This document shows, one piece after another, positions 31,908 through 40,928 of a stretch of 64,000 nt of DNA. The position numbers and the translations under genes were made by a program. Position 1 is the first letter of the stretch; each line of letters starts with the position of its first letter. This stretch comes from Saccharomycopsis fibuligera x Saccharomycopsis cf. fibuligera (taxonomy: Eukaryota > Ascomycota > Saccharomycetes > Ascoideales > Saccharomycopsidaceae). Under the pieces are notes generated by a model. The model searched no databases, was not told the DNA's origin, and saw only the letters and a list, made by a program, of their open reading frames with translations. The stretch lies in contig CP012817.1 of assembly GCA_001936135.1 (NCBI GenBank), positions 682,001-746,000 of the forward strand, written 5' to 3'.

Positions 31908-33220
31908 GTTAACGTTATTACTACGCCTAGCCTCATTTTTAAATTTTTGTTGCCTTCAGTTTTTTCAGTTTTTTCAATTTTTTATTGCGCTGGTTTTTTG
32001 TCTACGTTTTTGCTAACTTATAAAAGTATTTATTCTCTCTTTGTCCTTTGTTTGAGAACAACGCGTTTCATTGTTTGATTTCTTGTACTACTGCTTTTAT
32101 TGTTGCTTGCTTTCAATAAACTAATGTTGAAGCTGTTAGCATTATACTACCCATGTTGGCACAACAATATCTGGGTTGGAAATTGTGGCTAATAGCAGCA
32201 TCTATTAAGAATTCCACTCTCAAATTTCTTCCAGATAAATTTTATTGACGCAGTTGAATGCGCGCAAATGTCGGCGTGAAAACACCGCTCTAGATGCTCA
32301 GTAAAATGAGTTTTGCATATATTTTTCACCTTTTATTTTATTTTATTTTTTTTCTCGGGAAAAAAACATCAGCTTCTGAATCTGATGATGACCAGTCGCC
32401 GACGGCGAATTTATTTAAACAGGGACTGGCCCGGCGGAGTTGAGACCTATTCCGGCCGCATGAAGCAGACTTTATTGAACCGTATAAGCGCATCCCAATA
32501 TTTATTTGCGTCGCCGTACATACACATTTCTGTTGATTTATATTAGATGTTTCTCTTGTTTTCTAAGGCGGATTGTTAAAAGTATATGAGTATGACACAA
32601 GCTTAAGGGTTCGAATGAACCCATATAGACCTACATTTCCTAGTGGTAGTTTATCAAAACTATTCTTGAAATAATAGCTGCTTTGCCTATAGTTGCAATA
32701 AATTTAGCTTGCGCGTACCAAGTTTTGATGACTACATTATATAATGATATAGGCAGCTTCGTACATTAGTGTTCCACCACTCATAATTGACGAATGGAGT
32801 AAAGAGCTACCTTAAGATATTTCTGGAATCATAATAATAATAATAATAAAAAAAAAATAAAAAAAAAAAAAAAAAGAAAGAATAATAAAAATAAAAAGGC
32901 TGTCTCTGCGGTGCTTTTTTGCATCGTTTTTTGCTTTCTCCCTTACGAGACTTTTTGCTTTGTTGAACCAAATAAATGTCAACGGCAAGTCTTAGCTCGA
33001 GAACTTAGCACCGTTGCTTGGTATTCTAGCGCACTTCCAAAATAACGATAACATATCAATAAAAATTTTTCTAGGCTAAAAATTACGAACCTGAGTCTAC
33101 ATAACCAAACTGCACTAATGCGGTGGAGAAAAAGCGTTACCATAGGTTGTAATTTTTAGTTAAAACAAACTCAATGCTATATACTGTGTTGTTTAGATAC
33201 AGTACAAATTGTATTCAAAG
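31908..33220. other. convergent intergenic region permease / SEN34
   Basis: 1.3 kb. T-rich 3' flank of the permease, a near-perfect small hairpin TCGCCGACGGCGA around 32397, and an AT-only stretch (ATA)n plus A runs at about 32828-32876. No gene recognised. Confidence 0.55.
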
Positions 33221-34570
33221 CTAACCAAAGCCAGCCCACTCAACGGAGAAATTGACAATTTCGGAACTTTGGGAAGAACTGCCGCTACTACTTGTCAAAT
33301 TTTCAACAAAATCTTTTATGTCACTTTGTACCTGAGAGGCTCCACTCTCATCAGACTGTTTTTCGGAAGACCTTTTACCACCATCACTGGAATCTTTATC
33401 ATCATCTTGAGATTGCATATTCTTGACCAGTTTGTCCCCGCTAATAACCCAAACTTTCTTTACTCCCACAGCTAATCTTCCGCCATTCACAATGTCCATT
33501 AAATCTAATCCTTCATTGTAGTATTCGTGGAAATTGACCATCAAATGCGAGTGGTATCGTAGTGGATCTCCCGGATAAACAATAAACTTGCTACCGAACT
33601 TAAGCCCCGGAGCAACATAATAGTTCTTGTAAGTTGGGTGGGAGTGCAATGAATGAATGAAATTCACCGCGGTTTGTAATTGATATAATTTCTGTTTCCA
33701 AAGCTTAAGGTTTATATCTCTGTTGTAAAATTCAAGAATCGCATCCGTGGTTGTATTATTTGAGTTTAGTTGTAGTAAATTGGTAATGGGCTCATAAGCG
33801 TGGGTCAGATTTCCGCCGTTCTCTTTTAGTAATGTGACATCGCTGGATTTGTTAATGAGATGATTTCTTACAAAGTTGTAAAGTAACCACTTTTGAGTTT
33901 CTGGATGTCTTTGCAATGCGTCAACTAACCATTCATAATTTGGAAAATTTTTGGAATGGTCTTGTATTTCATGAAATATCAACCTAAAGTCTTTCGCCGT
34001 TATTTCCTGATTGTCGTTACTCATTAAGCCATGCTGATTACTATTCTGGTTCATATTAATGTTAGCCAAAATATCATGTGGAGTATCGGCTCCATTTTCA
34101 TGGCCCTCATTGGTCTCTTTGTTTTTCTTTTTTTGCTTGGATTTAGCAATCATTTGCTTCTTTGTTCGTTCAATTTCCAATTTCAGTTGTTTGATATACT
34201 TGGAAAATTCTTGCCATTGGTCATTCAAGTATCTTTCCTTGTCTTCAGTACTGAAGTTGTCAAAAAGTTGGGTAGACACTAATCGATCGTGTACCAAATA
34301 GCACCTTCTCAGCCTCACCAAGTACAACACTTCTTCTGTTGATAATTGTAATGGAACACTAAGGAAAATTGACTGTTGAGGAGCAATAGGAAGGGTTCCC
34401 GATAACACACCAAGTATATTACATTCTTCACGAAGCTTTTTGATGTCCTCTAGATCAAAAATTAGAGCTCGGTTGGCAATTATACTGATGGGAATGAGGT
34501 CCTCGTATCTGGAGCTCTCATGGATTGCAATAATATCCGCTCCTTGATGCTGCTGAGTATAAGAACTCAT
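33221..34570 (-). CDS. SEN34: SEN34, catalytic subunit of tRNA-splicing endonuclease
   Basis: Cuts the 3' splice site of intron-containing pre-tRNAs, in complex with Sen2, Sen15 and Sen54. 449 residues, longer than the yeast protein (about 275). The N-terminal domain (about 1-130) has LVRLRRCYLVHD. The catalytic C-terminal domain has FGSKFIVYPGDPLRYHSHLM (Tyr and His of the triad) and AVGVKKVWVIS (Lys). Extra length is a Lys/Glu/Asn-rich linker at about 135-215 and an inserted Asp/Ser-rich loop near residues 400-430 just after the catalytic Lys. The tRNA-Lys in this window carries an intron that this enzyme would cut. Confidence 0.95.
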   Translation of the reverse strand: MSSYTQQHQGADIIAIHESSRYEDLIPISIIANRALIFDLEDIKKLREECNILGVLSGTLPIAPQQSIFLSVPLQLSTEEVLYLVRLRRCYLVHDRLVSTQLFDNFSTEDKERYLNDQWQEFSKYIKQLKLEIERTKKQMIAKSKQKKKNKETNEGHENGADTPHDILANINMNQNSNQHGLMSNDNQEITAKDFRLIFHEIQDHSKNFPNYEWLVDALQRHPETQKWLLYNFVRNHLINKSSDVTLLKENGGNLTHAYEPITNLLQLNSNNTTTDAILEFYNRDINLKLWKQKLYQLQTAVNFIHSLHSHPTYKNYYVAPGLKFGSKFIVYPGDPLRYHSHLMVNFHEYYNEGLDLMDIVNGGRLAVGVKKVWVISGDKLVKNMQSQDDDKDSSDGGKRSSEKQSDESGASQVQSDIKDFVENLTSSSGSSSQSSEIVNFSVEWAGFG

Positions 34571-34927
34571 ATTTGACGGTAACTAACAGGCGTAAGGGTG
34601 GTGTAAAATTGGCTGATTGATAATAATTTTGGCCATCTCAGTGCAAATCATAATAATTTTTTATTTTTTATTTTTAATTTTATTTTTCTGCGGTTTCCGT
34701 TTTCGTCCAGCGCGATGAGCAGCAAACAAACGGAGCGCAAGAGAGATTCATGGGAAGGAAAAAAAAAAGATTTGCTTTCGAGTATACTAATCGCAAGATA
34801 CAATAATTCTTTAAAATTCAAGCAAAACCAAAAACATCAACCATTGACACTATCAGTTTAGGAGATTCAATCGTTACAAATAATCAAAAGAGGCTTTCGC
34901 GACTGACGCTTCGGCATTCCTCTAAAA
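34571..34927. promoter_or_regulatory. divergent promoter region SEN34 / NCA2
   Basis: 357 bp, T/A-rich. No distinctive site seen. Confidence 0.55.
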
Positions 34928-37480
34928 ATGTCTAACCTAAACTTATCGGTAAACTACCTCAAGGAGTATTTGAGCCTGCTTGATGAGTTTTCATCCAATA
35001 TTTTACTCAAGCTACATAAAACCAATCCAGATTTTAACACCAGGTTCCTCATTGAAAAGTACCTCGAGGACAAACAAGCCAAAACCAATGGCATTGGAGA
35101 TGACCAGTCCAGCATTGATGTGAAGATTCACATGGAACTCATTGAAGACTTATCGGTGCTTAAGTTCTCATTCATCAAACTCTTCAATCAATTGGATGGT
35201 CTAAGAGACAAAAAGGCGCAAGTTGATGGTAGCAATACTACCTTTACTACTACTGCTGCTGCTACCTCTAGTGCTAAAGAGTCTGTTCCTTCGAAAAGAA
35301 GAAGAAGAAAGTCATTAACTAGGAGCAGCAACGCCGGTAGTGGCGCTAGTACCAACATCACAATCTCCAGCGGCAAAATTAAAGAACTCAGTATTGATGA
35401 TTTTGATGTCTACTTCATTTTGTTCCAACAAGGGTCAATTGCAGAAAGAGTGAACAGAAATTTGCGTGCATTGTCGAATCAAGAAAAAGAGTTGCCAATA
35501 AACGTCGTTTATGAGTCAAAACTTGTTGGCAAATTCGAAGACTTAATCATATCATACCTTACCTTTGTGCATTTACAAGTAGTGATTAACAATTTACTTA
35601 ATACCAATTTTGAGATTATCGATAATTTAACTTATTTCCAAGACTTACTGAATGATAATTTTTACATGAGAAAACTTTATCATTTCTTAAAGGTCACCCC
35701 TCAGGCAGTCACTGGATTCATTTTTGATATTGTCAATGAGTTTAAAGAGTTGGTAGCAAAAGATAATACTGGGTCGTATCTAAACAAAGACAATGCGTTG
35801 AGATTGAAACTGCTTGTCTCTAACACATTTGTGAAGAATTTTCAAAATGTTACGAAATTGCCATTTAATATTGTTGCCTCTGAACTACGCAATGATCGCA
35901 AAGCATTTGATATTTCTTTGAATACGAAAGGAAGTTTTCATGCATTTTCTCAACAACAAAACTCGCTGAGCCCAATAGCCATCATCAAGCAAGCAGCTGC
36001 AATTTTATTGAAACCCTTAGCTTTTACTTATGATTTTGTCAGCTCATATGTCAATAGGTTTTTAGGATTGTTTCAGTATCCGCAATACTTAGTTGATAGT
36101 TACTTTGACGTCAAAATCAATGAGCTCAATGAACTCAAATATCAAAACATTGAAAAATTGGGGGCGCTTATTACTGTGCTTCCTAAATTTGAACTTTATA
36201 ACATGCTTGTCGATAGCCAACAATTCAACAACGAAAATGCTGATGAACTTATTGAGCTAACAAGCGACGATACCGATGCTTGTAGAAAAAATATTTTTGA
36301 TTCACTTTTGAAACTTAACTACATTTTGCTGAACAGTTCCATTGACACTCATTTGTCTAAGCTTTCAACCAAAGATTTGTTTGGGTTAGTCTCCAGCAAT
36401 AGCGACTTCGCAATAACTGGCGATTACAGCAAATATACCAACAAACTCACAAATGATGAGATTTTCTCTATCTTGAACTATAATCAACGAAAGCTTCTTC
36501 CAAAACAGCAAAAACAGCTCAACCACACATTGGTCAAATTATCCAAACCTACTTCATTAGCCAGCAGTTGGCCTTTATTAGCCATTGCTTTGCTTTATGG
36601 CCCCCACCTGGCCCAAGTGATTTACGAGTCCCGATATAAAATAATAGCCTGGGTGAATGAAAATTTGGTAACTACGATCATAAAGTTCTACCAAAATTGG
36701 ATCTACAAGCCAATTCTTAATATTATTAAAACTGTACGTCATGATGATAATTCGCAAATTTCGATAATGGGCAAAAAATCCCTAGCAAGTGATATTGATT
36801 CTCTTGAGCGAATGATTCTTGATTATTTGAAACAAACTGGCCAATTAGCTTCAGCCAATGCAGCTAATGTCGAAGCTATCAAGCAAAATATCCATGATGG
36901 TGACTTGACCCCCTTCATGAAGGACTATGAAACTCAAATCTCTAAACCAATCAAGAATTTGGTAGTTGGCGATTTGCTCCAATCATTGCTTATTCAGGTA
37001 CAAAAGACAAAAGTTGATGGTGACTTGGTGATTAGTGGTATTGACAAATTATTAAAATCACAAGAATTAGTGTTTGAATTCATTGCTATATTGCCGACTG
37101 GATTGATTGTCATTTGGGTATTACGCAACTTCAGATTAATTGCTAAAAAGGGCTGGAGAAGTATTTTCAGCATCAATTTGAGCAGCTATCGCAATCATGC
37201 TAAACGGAATTTGAACACTATTGAAAGATTATTGATTTTAGCACAACAGGATTCTAGAGATCATTCAAATGAGACAAATTATGTCAATTATTTCAATAAT
37301 GGTGAATTGTTGATTGAAATTTTATTGCTTGAGAAGAACTTGGCTAAAGTGTTGCCCAATTCAAGATTAGGTGAATTGAGGCTCGATATTGGGGATTTGA
37401 ATGATAAGTATTTGCTCAATGAATTTAAAGTTAAGATTATTGAAAAGATGTGGAGAAATTATGGGCACTACTTGGACTAG
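34928..37480 (+). CDS. NCA2: NCA2, mitochondrial protein regulating ATP synthase subunit expression
   Basis: Homolog of yeast Nca2 (YPR155C), a mitochondrial membrane protein that with Nca3 affects expression of Atp6/Atp8. 850 residues, longer than the yeast protein (about 616). Seen: a long N-terminal helical part with a Thr/Ala/Ser insert near residues 100-140; a conserved middle region (PLAFTYDFVSSYVNRFLGLF); a hydrophobic segment near SSWPLLAIALLYGPHLAQVI; and a C-terminal membrane segment, LPTGLIVIWVLRNF. It converges with PIN3, as NCA2 and PIN3 are neighbours in S. cerevisiae. Confidence 0.88.
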   Translation: MSNLNLSVNYLKEYLSLLDEFSSNILLKLHKTNPDFNTRFLIEKYLEDKQAKTNGIGDDQSSIDVKIHMELIEDLSVLKFSFIKLFNQLDGLRDKKAQVDGSNTTFTTTAAATSSAKESVPSKRRRRKSLTRSSNAGSGASTNITISSGKIKELSIDDFDVYFILFQQGSIAERVNRNLRALSNQEKELPINVVYESKLVGKFEDLIISYLTFVHLQVVINNLLNTNFEIIDNLTYFQDLLNDNFYMRKLYHFLKVTPQAVTGFIFDIVNEFKELVAKDNTGSYLNKDNALRLKLLVSNTFVKNFQNVTKLPFNIVASELRNDRKAFDISLNTKGSFHAFSQQQNSLSPIAIIKQAAAILLKPLAFTYDFVSSYVNRFLGLFQYPQYLVDSYFDVKINELNELKYQNIEKLGALITVLPKFELYNMLVDSQQFNNENADELIELTSDDTDACRKNIFDSLLKLNYILLNSSIDTHLSKLSTKDLFGLVSSNSDFAITGDYSKYTNKLTNDEIFSILNYNQRKLLPKQQKQLNHTLVKLSKPTSLASSWPLLAIALLYGPHLAQVIYESRYKIIAWVNENLVTTIIKFYQNWIYKPILNIIKTVRHDDNSQISIMGKKSLASDIDSLERMILDYLKQTGQLASANAANVEAIKQNIHDGDLTPFMKDYETQISKPIKNLVVGDLLQSLLIQVQKTKVDGDLVISGIDKLLKSQELVFEFIAILPTGLIVIWVLRNFRLIAKKGWRSIFSINLSSYRNHAKRNLNTIERLLILAQQDSRDHSNETNYVNYFNNGELLIEILLLEKNLAKVLPNSRLGELRLDIGDLNDKYLLNEFKVKIIEKMWRNYGHYLD

Positions 37481-37770
37481 AAAAGATGGCAATGTATAAT
37501 GCAGCATAGAAATAACAATCCTACAGTAAGCAAATGCCTTTATTTGACGTACACAGATTATACATTTTATTAATAAAAGACCAGACACCAAAAAATATGA
37601 TTAAACGATAAGGAACAAAAAAGAAGAAACTAGAACAAATATATATATGAAAAAACTATGAACTAAAATATGTAAAAAACTTACCGTAACGATAAATCAT
37701 AAACAAAACAAGCGACCAAGCGACCAACGTTATAACAAATCTCTACCAAAGAAGAGGTTATCCTTTCAAA

Positions 37771-38553
37771 TTAGAAGATATGATTGATAATATCACCACC
37801 CATAGTGGCACCAGCACCAAAGATAGCGGCTTCACCAAACTTTTTACCAAACTTTTTCAAATGACCATCACCTTGAGGCTGCTGATTAGCAGCTGCTTGT
37901 TGAGGCTGTTGGTAATAACCAGTAGAAGCAGGAGGAAAAGGTGGTGGGGTCGACAGTTGTTGAGGTGGCTGGTATTGATTATATTGAGGCTGTGGTTGTT
38001 GATATTGTGGTTGAAAATATTGGGGAGGTGGGGGTGCTTGGAAAGGTACTGCAGACTTCGATTTCTCATCATAGTTTGGGACATTCGAGCCAAAAACAGG
38101 CTTAGTGTAGTTGGTTGGAAACATTCCGGTTCTGCCATTACATGAGCCTTTACTCCAGTTTGGGTTTGGCTTATCCAATACTTTGATCTTATCGCCAACT
38201 CTAAGGGGTAAGTCTTCAGGCTGTTGAGCAGCATAATCGTAAATAGCCTCTACCCATTCTTCTGAGGTTGACGATGAGGCAAGAGTAGTAGTAGATGATT
38301 GGTAACTAGGAGGAGCAGAAGTAGCTATAGCAGCCTTTTCATTTGAAGGAGAAGAAACAGGGGCTGGAGCAGCAGCCGGAGGAACCGAACCGCCGGTTTG
38401 GATTTCTGCTGGAGTTGCGCCTTCAGAATATCTTTCCGGTAAACTTTTGCTGACGGTATCATAGAATGCCTGAGAAATGATACCGGAATCAAGCAAGAAC
38501 TCCAACTCGGTTCTCACAGTAGTCAATGAACGGTTAACAAGAGCTTTAGACAT
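37771..38553 (-). CDS. PIN3: PIN3/LSB1-type SH3 protein
   Basis: Cortical actin-linked SH3 protein that binds Las17 and affects prion appearance (family knowledge). 260 residues. The N-terminal helix SLTTVRTELEFLLDSGIISQ is typical. An SH3 domain at about 98-155 has the ALYDY-like VEAIYDYAAQ, then EDLPLRVGDKI, NWSKGSCNGRTGMFPTNYTK. A Gln/Pro/Tyr-rich prion-like region follows (about 160-230), and the C-terminus (AAIFGAGATMGGDIINHIF) is family-typical. It lies between NCA2 and the YPR153W-like gene, repeating the S. cerevisiae order. Confidence 0.94.
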   Translation of the reverse strand: MSKALVNRSLTTVRTELEFLLDSGIISQAFYDTVSKSLPERYSEGATPAEIQTGGSVPPAAAPAPVSSPSNEKAAIATSAPPSYQSSTTTLASSSTSEEWVEAIYDYAAQQPEDLPLRVGDKIKVLDKPNPNWSKGSCNGRTGMFPTNYTKPVFGSNVPNYDEKSKSAVPFQAPPPPQYFQPQYQQPQPQYNQYQPPQQLSTPPPFPPASTGYYQQPQQAAANQQPQGDGHLKKFGKKFGEAAIFGAGATMGGDIINHIF

Positions 38554-38565
38554 AGTTGTGTGAGT

Positions 38566-38871
38566 ATGGGTATGTTATGTCTATGGACAGTATTAGTAAA
38601 ACGACTAAAGAAAATAAATGATGATGAAATCGATTTCGACTATAGTAAGTATGATGATGAGGCAGACCAGCAGTTTGAAGCCGAAACCGAGATGGATTCA
38701 GAAAGAGGCTTTGAGGAGTCCAGGAAACTCCAAAAGAAAGAGAGAGAAGCAAAGAGAAAACATGGTGAGCGATCGCAGTGCCACTTGGTCTCCCTGGTTG
38801 AGTGGCCCTGGGACGGCCTGGTGCCATTGCAGCGGATGTTAAGAGACTCTGCTGTATGGCATCCCATATAG
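38566..38871 (+). CDS. possible small acidic/charged ORF, unrecognised
   Basis: 101-codon frame from ATG at 38566. The middle (about residues 18-66) is rich in Asp, Glu, Lys and Arg and reads like a charged helix (DDEIDFDYSKYDDEAD, later RKLQKKEREAKRKH). The last 35 residues are unlike it and may be non-coding. A GTGAGC follows the helix-like part and could be a splice donor, but no downstream exon is visible. It overlaps the PIN3 promoter. Not recognised; may be chance. Confidence 0.22.
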   Translation: MGMLCLWTVLVKRLKKINDDEIDFDYSKYDDEADQQFEAETEMDSERGFEESRKLQKKEREAKRKHGERSQCHLVSLVEWPWDGLVPLQRMLRDSAVWHPI

Positions 38872-38917
38872 GGCAGTATAATGTGTAGGATAGGTGATGA
38901 TGCCATACAACTAAACC

Positions 38918-39340
38918 TCAAAGAATCACTGAGGTCACAGAGTAGCTCAGTACTACCACGTAAAGGATCTGGGCTATCCCCCAAATTAATGGAATCCACG
39001 TATTCATCGTTAAAGAACCGCTCTTGTATACCGCTGCTAACAAGAGCCCCACAATCGAGCCAGAAAAGAATGCTTGGAAGAGCCCCCAAATCATATAAAC
39101 CACAATAATAGCAATCCCACTGAAAAACCGCCGCTGGCATACAGCAGCAATTACTCCCGCAGCGCAGTAAAAGGCAAAGAATATGAGAAGGGTCCAGTAT
39201 AGTGTAAACTTCCAGATGTCGATGGTGTAGAAAAGATATTCGGAGTTGAAGTCGTTGCTTTTGAACTGCATCGTCAATGCTGGGAACTTAGGCACGGTGT
39301 AGCCCACGGGAATATCTGCTTTCGTAATATATGGTTTCAT
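38918..39340 (-). CDS. YPR153W-like TMEM170-family membrane protein
   Basis: 140 residues from the first in-frame ATG (MKPYITKADIPVGYTVPKFP). The frame is open further upstream but has no ATG, only a stop. Seen: LFYTIDIWKFTLYWTLL leading into three or four membrane segments and a Gly/Ser-rich turn. This matches the fungal/animal TMEM170 pattern and yeast YPR153W. Role unknown; animal TMEM170A acts in ER and nuclear-envelope shape. Gene order (NCA2, PIN3, this gene, URN1 nearby) supports YPR153W orthology. Confidence 0.8.
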   Translation of the reverse strand: MKPYITKADIPVGYTVPKFPALTMQFKSNDFNSEYLFYTIDIWKFTLYWTLLIFFAFYCAAGVIAAVCQRRFFSGIAIIVVYMIWGLFQAFFSGSIVGLLLAAVYKSGSLTMNTWIPLIWGIAQILYVVVLSYSVTSVIL

Positions 39341-39507
39341 GTTGAGACCTATACTGTCATCAAAGATCGCGCTTTGCAATATTAGCTCTGTTACATCAAA
39401 TAAGACTTACTAGAAGAAATGAAAGTGCTTTAGTAACAACTAGCTTCAGAACCACAGAGTAGCCGCAGACATTTTAGCTGCCGTTGTTTGTTTTTTTTTG
39501 ACCTGGG

Positions 39508-39514
39508 TCACGTG
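39508..39514. promoter_or_regulatory. Cbf1-type E-box upstream of the YPR153W-like gene
   Basis: TCACGTG, 168 bp before the proposed ATG and just past the PRE9 3' end. Single short motif. Confidence 0.35.
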
Positions 39515-39624
39515 TATATCATAGTTAACTAATTTACTCATCTACAATAATCCCAGTATCACCCAAGTAAGATAAATAAAGTAAAATATATTATGACTTG
39601 AGATAAATAAAACAAAGCTACCGT

Positions 39625-40555
39625 CTAACGCTCTTCGTCTTCTTCGTCTTCTTCTTCCTTCACGATTCCAGTCTCTTTCAACAACGCATCAATCTCTGCT
39701 GGTTTCCATATCTTGTTAACAATTTTGCCACTCTTGTTCTTGGTGATGGTTGCAAATTCAATCTTTCCTTTTGACAACGTAGTGCTATCCATGGTCTTGC
39801 TCAATACTTTCAAAGCAAGTTCTTTAGCTTCCTTCAACGATATGTCATTCTTGTAGTCTTGTTTCAACAACGTCTGAGCAGCAGAATTACTACCTCCGAC
39901 ACTGGTAGCCTTCCAACCGGAATAATTTCCCGACGGATTAGAAGTGTACAATTGGTACCCGTATCTATCGTCATAACCCGCGTAAATAAAAGAAACGCCG
40001 AATGGTCTTAACCCACCATACTGAGTGTAACCTTGCTTGATGTCGCAAAGACGATGGACTAACACTTCAACTGGGATTGGTTCATTGTACCTAGCGAGGT
40101 ATTGCTGTGCATGGACTCTAGCGCTATTGACTAATATACTGGCATCTGAAGTGAACCCGGCCACTGAAGCAACAACATTATCATTTAAAATGTACATTTT
40201 TTCCGCTGACTCTTTTTCTAATAATTTGCTGGTGACTTTCTTCTCAGCTGCTAAGACGATCCCGTCATTGGCTAACACCCCAATTGAGGTACCAGCATGG
40301 CTGATTGCTTCTAGAGCATATTCGACCTAAATAATTGTATATGTTAGTAAGTTGCTTCTTGCCAACATATATTCGTTTTTTGATTCAGTATCCAACTACT
40401 ATCTGAAGCTTCCTAGTCAATCCATCAATTCATCTCAGCACTGTACTATTCAAGCGTATGTCATTTTTCAGTGGCGTGGAAATCAAACGTACCTGGTAAA
40501 GTCTACCTTCCGGCGAAAAAATAGTAGTTCTGCTATCGTATCTTCTGGAACCCAT
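39625..40555 (-). CDS. PRE9: PRE9, proteasome alpha-3 subunit, 2 exons
   Basis: 20S proteasome alpha-ring subunit. Exon 1 is 40555-40493 (MGSRRYDSRTTIFSPEGRLYQ), donor GTACGT. The intron is 40492-40327 with TACTAAC and acceptor TTAG. Exon 2 is 40326-39625, starting VEYALEAISHAGTSIG. The join recreates the alpha-subunit signature RLYQVEYALEA. 254 residues. GYTQYGGLRPFGVSFIYAGY and YTSNPSGNYSGWKA are alpha-3 hallmarks. The C-terminus is acidic (EEEDEEDEER). Full length. Confidence 0.98.
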
Positions 40556-40928
40556 AGCAAGTTGTGTTCTCTATTTATTTAATGTAATTGTTTGATTTCG
40601 TAATAGTACCGCAATTGGCTGTGTGGTATGATTGCCCCTAGCTATTGCGCGTGTACTTCTTTGGCCGACTATAGTTCTTGATGCTCTGATGGCGGTTTTG
40701 CATTTTGTTTTTGTCAAGCAGCGCAGCTCCGCTTGAGAGAAGTACTGCGAGAAGTCACAGGGGTTGCCCGGGCTACTTACTAGCTTAAACTAGGACTACC
40801 TGCTTCTGGGAGATAGCCTTAACTATGAGGTACACCTAGAATATGTCTCTTTCTCAGTGACTGCTACAGAACATAAAAATACATATAAAAAAAAAAAAAA
40901 TAATGTTATTATATATCTAATGTGCAGG
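40556..40928. promoter_or_regulatory. PRE9 upstream region
   Basis: 373 bp between the PRE9 ATG and the MET12 3' end. I looked for a proteasome-control element (GGTGGCAAA) and found no clear copy. An A run lies near 40891-40901. Confidence 0.5.

Noticed and set aside
32145-32161. TGTTGG...CAACA as an LTR end
   Set aside because: Only a short chance inverted repeat; no paired end, target duplication or internal coding seen. No LTR-type element was found in the window.
32605-32622. GGTTCGAA resembling a tRNA T-loop
   Set aside because: No A box, acceptor stem or anticodon arm around it.
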